From NCBI RefSeq assembly GCF_015554145.1, contig NZ_JADNHZ010000005.1, forward strand, positions 1-64,000: a DNA stretch of 64,000 nucleotides, in the 5' to 3' direction. The DNA comes from Collinsella aerofaciens (GTDB lineage: Bacteria; Actinomycetota; Coriobacteriia; Coriobacteriales; Coriobacteriaceae). This document shows, piece by piece, positions 52,375 through 61,113 of the stretch; position 1 is the stretch's first letter; the number at the start of each line of letters is the position of its first letter. The notes beneath the pieces were generated by a model, which saw nothing but the letters and a program-made list of their open reading frames with translations, was not told the origin of the DNA and searched no databases. The translations under genes and the position numbers were made by a program.

Positions 52375-54291
52375 CTAGGCGCGCTCCTCGATAGCACCGT
52401 TTCTATATGCATCGAGCAGCTGGCGCAGGTCCTGGATCTGGCTGCGGATCTTGGCACCGGAATCGGTGTCGCTCACCATGCGGCGACGGTCGGCCTCGTC
52501 AAAGCGGTTGGTCTCGCTTTCGATATCGACGTTGCGGGTGAGTGCCTCGGCAACCGTCGTAAAGGCCCGGTGCGACTTGAGGCGGCAGCCGCGCGAGCTC
52601 GAGATGAGCGTATAGCCGGCGATACCCGTCTTGGGATGGTAAGCGCGGCAGAAGCCGCCATCGATGACCAGCAGCTTGCCCTCGGCGCGGATGGGCCGCT
52701 CGCCCTTGGTGGTTTTAACGGGCGTGTGGCCGTTGATGATGTGACCGGTCGGTGAGCATGCCATGGGCGCGACGCCAAACTCGCGCATGATGTCGTCGCA
52801 GACCGAGGGCGACTTGGTAAGCGTAAAGTACGGGTCCATCGGCTCGACCCAGGTGCTCTTATCGGCGATATAGGCGCGCTCAAAGGTGCGCACCAGGCGT
52901 CCGCTGGCGGGTGAGTTAAAGCCAATCCACAGGTACCACATCCAGTCGAGAGCGTCGCGGTCGCCCACGCGCCAGGCGCGGCGGGCGATGTGGTCGCAAA
53001 AATCGAGATAATCGCGGCCAGCGTGCCAGGTGCCCAGGCAGTTCATGCTGCTAAAGGTGCCGTCTTCGTTGAGCGGCACGCAGCCATGGAACAGCAGGTT
53101 GCCGTTGGCGACCTTGTACATCGAGCCGTGGGAATAGAGGAAATCGATATGGCGATGCAGGTGATCGGCGGTGACAAACTCGGACACGAGCTTGTCGATG
53201 ATGTGCTGCTCCTGAGACGTGAGCGTATAGGGGTCCGTCGGGTCGACGGTGGGGAAGTCGTTGGTCGTGAGCGGCCACACACTGCCGTCGGCGAGCGTGA
53301 CCGTGCCGGTGTCGTGGTCGATCTTGTCGAGTAACAGGCGGTCGGTCATGTCGAACTCGGGATGGCGCTGGATAATCTGACCCTCGAGCTTAAAGAGCAG
53401 CACGTTGATGGCCTTGATCAGCGGGGTGATGGACTCACCGGCGGTGTAGGTGGCATCGGCAAAGGCGACAAGCTCACGCAGCGAGATGCCGTAGTCGTTC
53501 TCCAGGATCTCGTAGTTGTCGTAGCGTAGGTTGTTGCGCAGCACCGTGGCGATGCAGGCGGGCTCACCGGCCGCAGCGCCCATCCACAGCAGGTCGTGGT
53601 TGCCCCACTGGATGTCGAGTGAATGGTAGGTGAGCAGGCGGTCCATAATCTTGGCCGCGCCGCCACCGCGGTCGAAGATGTCGCCCACCAGGTGCAGGTG
53701 GTCGACGGCCAGGCGCTTGATGAGCGAGGCAAGCGACTCGATAAAGTCGTCGGCGCTTGCGGTCTCCAGGATGGACTCCACGATGCGCTCGTGATAGCGC
53801 ACGCGATAGTTGTTCTCGTCCGGATGCGTGTGTAGCAGCTCGTCGATGATGTAGGCGTAATCGCGTGGGATGGCCTTACGCACCTTGGAGCGCGTATAGC
53901 GGCTCGAAAGCGAGCGGGCGACCATGATGAGCTGGTCAAGCATCGTCTTGTACCAGGTGGGCGAGTCCTCGCGCTGGCTGCGGACCAGCTCGATCTTCTC
54001 GCGCGGGTAGTAGATGAGCGTACACAGCTCGCCCTTCTCGTCAAAGGTGAGCGTTTCGCCAAAGATTTCGTCGACATGCTCGCGCACGACGCCCGAGCAG
54101 TTGTTGAGGATGTGCATAAAGGCTTCGTACTCGCCATGCACGTCGCTCATAAAATGCTCAGTGCCTTTGGGCAGGTTGAGGATGGCCGAGAGGTTGATAA
54201 TCTCGGTAAACGCGGATTGCTCGGTGGGAAACCGTCTCGACAGCAGGCGCAGATACTTGAAGTCTTGCGGATTGCGATCGAATGCGACCAT
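52375..54291 (-). CDS. fbp: Fructose-1,6-bisphosphatase class 3
   Basis: This 638-residue gluconeogenic phosphatase is of the Firmicutes-type class III, unrelated in sequence to class I/II. The metallophosphatase motifs are MSDVHGEYEAFMHIL (about 47), LVGDIFDRGGGAAKIMDRLL (about 202) and QWGNHDLLWMGAAAG (about 229), with later histidines in GHIINGHTPVKT and GGFCRAYHPKTGIAGYTL. The length is normal for the class. ATG 54291 with GGAAGGTG upstream gives the conserved start MVAFDRNPQDFKYL; the track upstream to 54336 is leader. A 28-base palindrome lies about 29 bases upstream. Bacillus homologs respond to phosphoenolpyruvate; nothing here contradicts that. Confidence 0.96.
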   Translation of the reverse strand: MVAFDRNPQDFKYLRLLSRRFPTEQSAFTEIINLSAILNLPKGTEHFMSDVHGEYEAFMHILNNCSGVVREHVDEIFGETLTFDEKGELCTLIYYPREKIELVRSQREDSPTWYKTMLDQLIMVARSLSSRYTRSKVRKAIPRDYAYIIDELLHTHPDENNYRVRYHERIVESILETASADDFIESLASLIKRLAVDHLHLVGDIFDRGGGAAKIMDRLLTYHSLDIQWGNHDLLWMGAAAGEPACIATVLRNNLRYDNYEILENDYGISLRELVAFADATYTAGESITPLIKAINVLLFKLEGQIIQRHPEFDMTDRLLLDKIDHDTGTVTLADGSVWPLTTNDFPTVDPTDPYTLTSQEQHIIDKLVSEFVTADHLHRHIDFLYSHGSMYKVANGNLLFHGCVPLNEDGTFSSMNCLGTWHAGRDYLDFCDHIARRAWRVGDRDALDWMWYLWIGFNSPASGRLVRTFERAYIADKSTWVEPMDPYFTLTKSPSVCDDIMREFGVAPMACSPTGHIINGHTPVKTTKGERPIRAEGKLLVIDGGFCRAYHPKTGIAGYTLISSSRGCRLKSHRAFTTVAEALTRNVDIESETNRFDEADRRRMVSDTDSGAKIRSQIQDLRQLLDAYRNGAIEERA

Positions 54292-54611
54292 GAAACACCT
54301 TCCGATGGGGTTGGTAAAACTGATAAACAGCGTCAAACGTTTATCAGTATGCGCCGCTTTTGTTTCGATTGGGGGTGGGAGGTCGAATTGTTGGCCGAAC
54401 GGTTTGGTAAATCGATTTAGTTGAGGTAGATATGGCGGTTGGATGGAGACGACAGAAGGTGTTTTCTCAGATATTTATGCGTGGGGTCGGTGGAGACGAT
54501 GGTGGTAGAGATGTTCGCTATTATTGGTTCGATTTGGTAAATAGTGGACATATGTACCGTATGTAAGCTCACTGTGCGATAATTTGCGCAGCAATGAGTA
54601 AGGAGCCTCAT
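54292..54611. other. Divergent intergenic region between fbp and degV
   Basis: These 320 bases have no gene. They hold the palindrome at 54320-54347 and three copies of TTGGTAAA (near 54311, 54404 and 54531), which may be operators. GATAAT near 54578 is a possible -10 for degV. Confidence 0.4.
54320..54347 (-). promoter_or_regulatory. Palindromic operator candidate upstream of fbp
   Basis: CTGATAAAC and GTTTATCAG are perfect 9-base inverted arms with a 10-base spacer, centred about 40 bases before the fbp start. This spacing suits a dimeric regulator. Confidence 0.45.
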
Positions 54612-55502
54612 ATGAGTGATTTTGTCCTGACCTGTGAATCCGCCGCCGATCGAACTCGGGAGTTCTTTGAATCGCGCAATATCCCTGTCGTGTGTTTTCA
54701 TTACGAGATCGACGATGTTGTCTATACGGACGATCTGTATCAGTCGATTACGCCGGACGAGTTTTTTGCCCAGATTGCCGCAGGCGCCATGCCCAAGACG
54801 TCTCAGGTGAGCGTGGGCGAGTACGAGGAGTTTTGGGAGCCGTTTGTTGCCGAGGGCAAAGACGTGCTGCACCTGACGTTGTCGTCGGGTATTTCGGGCA
54901 CGTATGGATCGGCCTGCGTTGCGGCGCAGATGCTCGCAGATCGCTATCCCCAGGGCGGCAAGGTGCGCGTCATCGATTCGCTGGGGGCGTCTTCGGGCTT
55001 TGGCCTGTTGCTGGAATATGCCGCCGATGTGCGCGATAGCGGGGCTTCACTCGACGAGACGGCTGCCTGGATCGAGGAGCACAAGCTCAACCTGCACTAC
55101 TGGTTCTTCTCGACCGATCTGTCGAGCTACCTGCGCGGCGGTCGCATTTCGGCTGCGAGTGCGATCATCGGCACGGCGCTTAAGATTTGCCCGCTTATGA
55201 CGGTCGATTGCGACGGCAAGCTGTCGCCACGTGAGAAGATTCGCACTAAGAAGCGCGCGATTTCCGAGATGGCCAAGACCATGATGGCACACGTGCAGGA
55301 CGGTGTGGATTATTCGGGTAAGTGCATCATGTCGCACTCGGCGTGCCGCGAGGATGCCGAGGCAGTTGCGGCGCTGATTGAGGAACAGGTTCCGCAGCTT
55401 AAAGGCAAGATTGAGATCAATGACATCGGTACTCTGATTGGCTCGCATACCGGACCTGGTACGGTGGCGCTCTTCTTTATGGGCGACAAGCGCGTGGATT
55501 AA
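54612..55502 (+). CDS. DegV family fatty-acid-binding protein
   Basis: This 296-residue protein begins with the DegV pattern FVLTCESAADRTREFFESRNIPVVCFHYEIDD, followed by PKTSQVSVGEYEEFW and the fatty-acid contact region LTLSSGISGTYGSA. GGRISAASAIIGTALKICPLMTVDCDGKLSP is the second family block. DegV/FakB proteins hold a fatty acid for phosphorylation by FakA or have related lipid roles; no fakA is in the window. AAGGAG lies 6 bases before ATG 54612. It is a single gene. Confidence 0.93.
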   Translation: MSDFVLTCESAADRTREFFESRNIPVVCFHYEIDDVVYTDDLYQSITPDEFFAQIAAGAMPKTSQVSVGEYEEFWEPFVAEGKDVLHLTLSSGISGTYGSACVAAQMLADRYPQGGKVRVIDSLGASSGFGLLLEYAADVRDSGASLDETAAWIEEHKLNLHYWFFSTDLSSYLRGGRISAASAIIGTALKICPLMTVDCDGKLSPREKIRTKKRAISEMAKTMMAHVQDGVDYSGKCIMSHSACREDAEAVAALIEEQVPQLKGKIEINDIGTLIGSHTGPGTVALFFMGDKRVD

Positions 55503-55533
55503 TTTGCCCCATCACGTCGCTGCATGATTGCTC

Positions 55534-55571
55534 AAACGAAAACGGCCCGCCTCACGTTTGTGGGGCGGGCC
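55534..55571 (-). terminator. Terminator of the gene at 55583, facing degV
   Basis: GGCCCGCC and GGCGGGCC pair around a 12-base loop. The minus-strand exit is GTTTTCGTTTG. Confidence 0.8.
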
Positions 55572-55582
55572 AAGATGTTTTG

Positions 55583-56674
55583 CTAGCGTTTCTTTCCGCG
55601 GAAGAAGAAGCCGTGCAGCGAGGGCTTGAGTCCACGGTTGGCGCGACGCTCCTCGATATGATCGTGGATCGAAGCGACGCGCTCGATGACTTCGTCGGGA
55701 ATCGGCACGTCGGGATTCATGTTCTCGACCTGGCTGACCTCGGCGGCGGCGACCTGGTCGATAATGGGCACATCGTCGTGCGAGATGACAGGCGTGGCGT
55801 CTTCCTTCATCTTGCGATAACGCTGCATCATGTCGGTCTGTAGCTGCTGTGCCGAAGGCGGCGTCCAGATGATGGCGTTGGCGCCGGCGGCGATGGTCTC
55901 GCGGATGCTCTCGGGCGTCTTGCCGCCCGGTGCGATGAGCGGCAGGTTGGGATAGTGCTTGCGCAGCTCGCGTAGGACCTGGGGCGTGTTCTTGCCGGCG
56001 GCGATGTTGAGAATCTTGGCTCCAGCGCGCACCTTGGCGTGGGCATCGTCGTCGCAGCGAACGACCGTAGCGATGACGGGGATGTCGGCGATGTTGGTGA
56101 TGTGCTCGACCATCTCGGCAGTAGCGGGGGAGTTGACCACGCAGCCCGCCGCGCCCTGCATCTCGGAGACGGCTGCCATCTGCACGGAGCGCTTACCGGT
56201 CGTAGTTCCGCCGCCCACGCCTACAAAGACCGGGCACTCGGCGACGGTCAACAGTGCCTGCGTAATGGCCGGCTGCGGCGTGAAGGGGTAAACGGCAAAG
56301 ACGGCATCGGCGTTGGAGTTGCGGATAACCGCGACATCGGTGGTGTAAATGAGCGACTTGATGCGGCGGCCGAAGAGCGTGAAGCCGCTGGCCTCCTCGA
56401 TCTCGTCGGGCATGCGAAGGGCAGCCTTGCGCAGACGTCCGTCGATGGGCAGGGGCTCCATAGGGAGCAGGCCGTTGGGCGTGACGGCTACCTGGGGCTC
56501 GGTGAACTCGTCTGCGAGCTCGACCTCGGAGAAATCGACCGAGGCGACGATGTCTTCGTGAACTTCGGCGGGCACATCGATGGGAGCTTGGTCGTTTGCC
56601 GCGGCAGGCGTGTCGAAGGAGCTGGTGCCGACGAAGGCGTCGACGCGCTCGTTTAGATCGTTGAGGGTATCCAT
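55583..56674 (-). CDS. Unassigned protein with a TIM-barrel-like core
   Basis: The product is 363 residues. After an acidic, disordered 80 residues comes an alpha/beta core with barrel-type repeats: VAVIRNSNADAVFAVYPFTPQ, CPVFVGVGGGTTTGKRS, IADIPVIATVVRCDDDAHAKVRAGAKILNIAAG and LIAPGGKTPESIRETIAAGANAIIW. The last block resembles the phosphate-binding end of KDPG-aldolase- or IMPDH-like barrels. No catalytic lysine or other defining residue could be assigned, so I give no function. The C-terminus is charged and ends HGFFFRGKKR. ATG 56674 has a weak ribosome site. Confidence 0.6.
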   Translation of the reverse strand: MDTLNDLNERVDAFVGTSSFDTPAAANDQAPIDVPAEVHEDIVASVDFSEVELADEFTEPQVAVTPNGLLPMEPLPIDGRLRKAALRMPDEIEEASGFTLFGRRIKSLIYTTDVAVIRNSNADAVFAVYPFTPQPAITQALLTVAECPVFVGVGGGTTTGKRSVQMAAVSEMQGAAGCVVNSPATAEMVEHITNIADIPVIATVVRCDDDAHAKVRAGAKILNIAAGKNTPQVLRELRKHYPNLPLIAPGGKTPESIRETIAAGANAIIWTPPSAQQLQTDMMQRYRKMKEDATPVISHDDVPIIDQVAAAEVSQVENMNPDVPIPDEVIERVASIHDHIEERRANRGLKPSLHGFFFRGKKR

Positions 56675-56864
56675 GGAGGCTCGATTCTATGTGATGACGG
56701 CCGGCAGGGTGCCGGCAGCGTTGTGCTTACTAAATCGTTTGACGAGTTGATTTTTCCCCGCCGCGTCCTCCGTTAGACCGAAGGGCGGCGAACGTGAAGG
56801 AGCTGTGGTGGCGGGGATCGAGGTGCTATCTTGAAAGTCCCGTTTAAAAGAGAGGTGACGCGGT

Positions 56865-57035
56865 ATGGAATTTTCGGCAATGTTGGGCTCGATTGGCCTA
56901 TGCGTGGGCGCAATCGTAGCCGCCGCGGTCATCTACTTTGTGGTTACGGCCATTAAAGGCAAAAGGGCCGAACGCAAGGAGCGCGCGATGCTTAAACAGC
57001 ATCGCGACCAGCAGGGCAAACGCGCACGGAGATAG
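56865..57035 (+). CDS. Small single-pass membrane protein (56 residues)
   Basis: ATG 56865 is preceded by AGAGGTGA at a good spacing and opens a frame of 56 codons to TAG 57035. The product has one membrane helix (MLGSIGLCVGAIVAAAVIYF...) followed by a strongly basic tail (KGKRAERKERAMLKQHRDQQGKRARR). Codon use matches the neighbours. The layout resembles small FeoB-associated or YtzI-like tail proteins, but no family is claimed. It stands alone between the barrel-like gene and the methyltransferase gene. Confidence 0.65.
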   Translation: MEFSAMLGSIGLCVGAIVAAAVIYFVVTAIKGKRAERKERAMLKQHRDQQGKRARR

Positions 57036-57059
57036 CTTGTTGAGTTTTGGATCCGTGCG

Positions 57060-58163
57060 CTAGCTGCGTTTTCGGATCAGGGCAATGTAGAAGCCCTCAA
57101 AGTCGCGGCTAGGCGGAATGGTCAGCGTGCCGGGCATACCGTTGGCGACGGACGAGACGTGGCTGGCGGCGATGGCCTCGGTGAGGGCGTTGCACTCGAT
57201 GCGTGGCTCTTCGCCAACTTCCTGAGCACGGCGCGTTTCACTTTCGCTCGGCGTGCCGTCGAGGGGGATAAGCTCGCAATCCATGTGCTTGTCGAGGGCC
57301 TCTTGCAGGGCGTCCTCGTTTTCCTGCGGCAAGATCGAACAAGTCGAATAGACGAGCGTGCCGCCCGGTTTAAGGGCTCCCATGGCGCGGTCCAGAAGCG
57401 CTCGCTGCGAGCGGGCACACTTACTCAGCAGCTGCTCGGTCAGGCCGCGCAGGCTTTTCTCGTTGCCGCTGATGACGGTGCCCGTGCCGGTGCAGGGGGC
57501 ATCGAGCAGGATGCGGTCAAAGCGGAAGAACTCGTCGAGCTCGCGTGCGTCGATGCGCATGACGGGCACGTTTTTTGCGCCTTGGCGGTGGAGGTTGGCT
57601 TCGAGCTTCTCGACGCGGGGAATGCTCATCTCGCAGGCGGTAAGGTGCGCCTGCCCCTGCGTGAGGGCGGCGATCTGCGTCGTCTTGCCGCCAGGGGCTG
57701 CGCACATGTCCAGGATGTCCTCGCCTGCCTGAGCGCCCAGGACCAGCGGCGGCATCATAGACGACAGGCTCTGCAGGTAGATCTTGCCGTCGCGGTAGAT
57801 GTCGAGATCCCACAGATCGGAAACCTGGGCCTCGGGCAGGATGAAGGCGTCTGGGTACCAGGTGACGGGGTTGTGAGCGATGCCGGCGGCATCGAGCGCC
57901 GCAGCGATGTCCTCGGCGGTTGCCTTGAGCGTGTTGGCGCGCAGCGTGACCGGGCGTGTGGCCGCGGCGCCGAAGCCCTTGATCATGAGCTCGGCATCGG
58001 CGGGCGCATAGGCGCCGGCGACCGTGTCGACCATAAAGCGCGGCAGGTCGGCGGCGGAGTGTTGGGCGGCAAGCTGGTCGGAAAGCTCGGTGGCGGCAAA
58101 CTGCCTGAGCTTGAGCTCGGGCTTAACCTGCTTTTTCTGCTTACGACGACGCGGCTTGGACAT
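57060..58163 (-). CDS. RsmB/NOP2/Sun-type RNA cytosine-C5 methyltransferase
   Basis: This 367-residue enzyme methylates C5 of cytosine in RNA using S-adenosylmethionine. The SAM-binding motif DMCAAPGGKTTQIAAL (about 153), the cysteine of motif IV in LLDAPCTGTGTV (about 218) and the nucleophile in VYSTCSILPQENE (about 273) are all present. The N-terminal region (ATRPVTLRANTLKATAEDIAAAL) is the RNA-binding part. The closest functional types are RsmF/YebU or RsmB; the exact rRNA position cannot be told. A Lys/Arg-rich N-terminus (KPRRRKQKKQVKPEL) is added. GGAAGGAAAG precedes ATG 58163. metG ends 36 bases upstream, so the two may be cotranscribed. Confidence 0.92.
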   Translation of the reverse strand: MSKPRRRKQKKQVKPELKLRQFAATELSDQLAAQHSAADLPRFMVDTVAGAYAPADAELMIKGFGAAATRPVTLRANTLKATAEDIAAALDAAGIAHNPVTWYPDAFILPEAQVSDLWDLDIYRDGKIYLQSLSSMMPPLVLGAQAGEDILDMCAAPGGKTTQIAALTQGQAHLTACEMSIPRVEKLEANLHRQGAKNVPVMRIDARELDEFFRFDRILLDAPCTGTGTVISGNEKSLRGLTEQLLSKCARSQRALLDRAMGALKPGGTLVYSTCSILPQENEDALQEALDKHMDCELIPLDGTPSESETRRAQEVGEEPRIECNALTEAIAASHVSSVANGMPGTLTIPPSRDFEGFYIALIRKRS

Positions 58164-58199
58164 CCGTCTTTCCTTCCCATTCCATTACATGTCGAGTGT

Positions 58200-60350
58200 T
58201 TAGTACTGGCTCTCGTGCTTGCTGAAGAAGTCGAAGCGCGGGGGTAGCGGCTTTACGCGGTGCTCGCCGGGCTTCTCGCCCAGGCTCTCCACAAACTCAT
58301 CCGTGGAGGCGAAGATGTTATCCCAGCTAAAGAAGGCGACCGGGTCGATGTCGAAGTACTCACAGATGAGCTCGCAGCCGGCCGGGACGATGCCGTGCAT
58401 CAGGACGGTCGCCACGCGCAGCTCGGTAAAAGCGTCGACGAGGGCCTGCGTCATTGCGGCGTTTGCCTCGTTACCCTCGAGCTTGTTGGCGGCTTTGGAA
58501 GCGTCGCTCCAGCGCTTGTTGGCGGCGCGCAGGTAGTCGTCGCACACGGCGAGCGCGCGGTGCGTCTCGAACTTGTACATGGCCTGCTCAAAGGCGAGGG
58601 CTGCCTGCTCGGCGGCCTCGACCACGGTGTCAGAAGCTGCACCGGCGGGGATGCAGCCGTTGCGGTAGGGGCTCTCGTCGCCTTCCTTGACGGCGACGCC
58701 GTAGAAGCAGCTGCGGGCCAGACGGTTGAACACGCCGGTCAAAAGGGCGCTCTCCTTAAGGGCCGGGTCGATAACGCGCTTGTCGTCGCAGGCGCGTACC
58801 TCGTTGCCGTCCTTGTCCTTGCCGGTCACACGCGTGTCGTATGCCTTGGGGCTAAAGCTTACCGGCTTCTCGGACAGGCCGAGCGACAGCCAGTGCGCAC
58901 GCATCTGCTCGCAGGTGTAGTGGTTGAGCAGGTCGTCTGCCGGCGGGGGAGGCGTCTGCGAGGACGAGCTGGCCTTTTTGCCCATGTAGAGCAGGTGGTA
59001 GCAGGCGCTGACGGTGCTCTGCGTGAGGTCCCAGCCCAGGGCCTCCCACATGGCGGTCTGCGCGATGCAGTAGAAGTAGATGTTGTCCTGACCGATAAAC
59101 TGGTAGATCTGCGCGTCGTCCGAGCACCACCAGTCGCGCCAGTCGAGCGAGCTGTGCTGGTAGGTGGGCGCGGGGACCTGCGTGGAGTCGGCAGCGGGCT
59201 CGCCCATGAGGGCGGCATCCTGGGCGGCGACGCCCTCGGTCACGCCGGCTGCCTTGGCATCGCGCGCGAGCACGGTACGCGTATAGCTGATGGGCGCCCA
59301 CAGGCTCTCGGGCCAGCACCAGCAGGTGACGTCGGAGACGCCATCGACCTCGGGCACCGGAACGCCCCAGTCGATGTTGCCGGTGATGCGGAAGGGCACG
59401 AGCGCCTTGCCGCTGCGGAAGCGCACGCCGCCGTTGGCGAGCACCGCGTGGGCGTCGTCGCGCTCCTTCCAGCTGGGGAAGGTGACGGTAAAGCTGCTCT
59501 TGTTGCCCTCGGGTTCCAGCACGGTGTGCTCGGGGAGCTGGTCCTCGACGGCATCGAAGGCCTCGCGGAACTTGTTCTGGATGTAGAGCTGAGCCGGCAG
59601 CAGCCACTCCTCCATGGTCTTGGAGACCACGGAGCGAACCTGCGGGTTCTGGGCGAGCTTGGCGGTATAGGTCTTCATAAAGTCGAGGTAGGCCGGCAGA
59701 TCAAAGTAGAGATTGTCGACTGGGCGCAGCTCGGGCACCTCCCCGGTGAGCTGGCTCTTGGGCGCGATGAGCTCCTCGGGCTCAAACTGGTGACCCAGGT
59801 CGCACTCGTCGGCGTACGCCTTCTCGGACTTGCAGCCCTGGATGGGGCAGCGGCCGATCACCTGACGGCCGTTGAGGAACGTGCCGGCCTTGGCGTCGTA
59901 GAACTGCAACGTGGAGCGCTTGGAGATGGTGCCCTGCTCGTGCAGGCGCTTGATAATCTCGGCGGTCACCTCGTTGTGAATCTGCGCAGCCGGCTCAAGG
60001 CCCGAGCCGCCGTAGATATCGCAGCTGATGTTGTAGTTGTTGAGGGTCGCGGCCTGGCGGGAGTGATTGGACTCGACATACTCGCCGATGGACTTGTCGT
60101 AGCCCTCGTTCTCCTTGAGTTTGCGGTAGCTCTCCATGATGGGCGAACCGTAGCAGTCGGTGCCCGAGGTGAAGATGACGTTTTCGCGGCCCAGGCGGTC
60201 ACGCAGGAAGCGGGCGAAGAAGTCGGCCGGGACAAAGACGCCGCCGACGTGGCCAAAGTGCAGGCCCTTGTTGCCGTAGGGCTCGCCGGCGGTAACGATG
60301 GCGCGGCGCGGCCAGCTGGGACGGTCGTTCATGGAATATTTGGATGCCAT
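58200..60350 (-). CDS. metG: Methionyl-tRNA synthetase, divergent type
   Basis: The 716-residue protein charges tRNA-Met. The HIGH motif reads HFGHVGG (about residue 27) after AGEPYGNKGL, and a zinc-knuckle-like CPIQGCK...CDLGHQFEP follows. The place of KMSKS reads MGKKASSSSQ (about 457), followed by the usual LLNHYTCEQMRAHWLSLGL. The middle has ITGNIDWGVPVP and QFIGQDNIYFY, typical of MetRS. Both signature motifs therefore depart from the canonical HIGH/KMSKS sequences, and the protein lacks a C-terminal tRNA-binding OB domain. ATG 60350 with AAGGAG upstream is used; the extension to 60443 is Arg/His-rich and unsupported. No T-box was recognised upstream. Confidence 0.88.
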   Translation of the reverse strand: MASKYSMNDRPSWPRRAIVTAGEPYGNKGLHFGHVGGVFVPADFFARFLRDRLGRENVIFTSGTDCYGSPIMESYRKLKENEGYDKSIGEYVESNHSRQAATLNNYNISCDIYGGSGLEPAAQIHNEVTAEIIKRLHEQGTISKRSTLQFYDAKAGTFLNGRQVIGRCPIQGCKSEKAYADECDLGHQFEPEELIAPKSQLTGEVPELRPVDNLYFDLPAYLDFMKTYTAKLAQNPQVRSVVSKTMEEWLLPAQLYIQNKFREAFDAVEDQLPEHTVLEPEGNKSSFTVTFPSWKERDDAHAVLANGGVRFRSGKALVPFRITGNIDWGVPVPEVDGVSDVTCWCWPESLWAPISYTRTVLARDAKAAGVTEGVAAQDAALMGEPAADSTQVPAPTYQHSSLDWRDWWCSDDAQIYQFIGQDNIYFYCIAQTAMWEALGWDLTQSTVSACYHLLYMGKKASSSSQTPPPPADDLLNHYTCEQMRAHWLSLGLSEKPVSFSPKAYDTRVTGKDKDGNEVRACDDKRVIDPALKESALLTGVFNRLARSCFYGVAVKEGDESPYRNGCIPAGAASDTVVEAAEQAALAFEQAMYKFETHRALAVCDDYLRAANKRWSDASKAANKLEGNEANAAMTQALVDAFTELRVATVLMHGIVPAGCELICEYFDIDPVAFFSWDNIFASTDEFVESLGEKPGEHRVKPLPPRFDFFSKHESQY

Positions 60351-60482
60351 GGGACTCCTTCGCATATGGTGGGAGCGCGGCCGGGCACGGGGTTCGGCAG
60401 CGCGGTGGTCAATTCGTGCATATCGTTCGACATTATCGCACATGCGGGCGGGTGCGTGGCAGGGGCGCTATCCTAAGATGCT

Positions 60483-61052
60483 ATGAATGAGATTTCCAAC
60501 ATACATGCGTTTGAGGACGAGGATTTTCTACACGCTTGCTTCGTGTGGGGGATGGCCGTGATCGCGGTGTTTGCCGTGTGCCTGGTGCCGGTGTTTATGC
60601 TGTTGGGCGGGCCTGCGGACTTGGACGCGGCTGAGGCGGGCGGCTGGATGGCTGTCGTGGGCTGGATAGTCGGCTTGGCTGCGGTCTCAATGGCATCGTT
60701 TGCCGTGCACGAGCTGGTGCATGCGGTGTTTTTTAAGCTGCTGGCGCCTGCGGGCGCGCAGGTGACCTTTGGGGCGAATCGCGAGACGGCGATGATCTAT
60801 GCCTGCGCCGAGGGCGTTGTGTATTCGCGCCGGCGGTACATGGCGGTTTGCCTGGCGCCGACGGTTGTTGTGACGACAGCATTTGCCCTGGGGTTTGCGT
60901 TCTCGGACTATCCGCTGCTGTGCTACCTGGCGGCTGGTCTGCACTTGTCGGGCTGTGTGGGTGATTGGTATTACGTGCGGACCATTCTGCGCGACCGCCG
61001 TATCGTCGCCTGCGAGGATACGTCCTTTGGCGTGCGCTTTTTCGCAAAGTAG
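60483..61052 (+). CDS. DUF3267 putative membrane zinc metalloprotease
   Basis: This 189-residue protein has four predicted membrane helices and a zinc-binding HELVH motif in FAVHELVHAVFFKLL (about residue 76). It contains TFGANRETAMIYACAEGVVYSRRRYMAVCLAP, the DUF3267 signature. The family resembles site-2-protease-like intramembrane zincins; substrates are unknown. The last residues are DRRIVACEDTSFGVRFF. ATG 60483 lies close to the divergent metG start, so the 130 bases between carry both promoters. Confidence 0.85.
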   Translation: MNEISNIHAFEDEDFLHACFVWGMAVIAVFAVCLVPVFMLLGGPADLDAAEAGGWMAVVGWIVGLAAVSMASFAVHELVHAVFFKLLAPAGAQVTFGANRETAMIYACAEGVVYSRRRYMAVCLAPTVVVTTAFALGFAFSDYPLLCYLAAGLHLSGCVGDWYYVRTILRDRRIVACEDTSFGVRFFAK

Positions 61053-61113
61053 TCTTTTTGGGACGGGGCTATTTTAGCTGCCATGATGTCGGGGTGAGTT
61101 TTCTGGGACGGGG

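Noticed and set aside
58260-60476. 738-codon plus-strand frame opposite metG
   Set aside because: It is a codon-bias shadow with a Val/Gly/Leu/Ala-dominated composition and no motif; metG on the other strand is certain.
60351-60482. T-box or SAM riboswitch upstream of metG
   Set aside because: No T-box TGGxACC motif or SAM-I core was found in the 130-base region.
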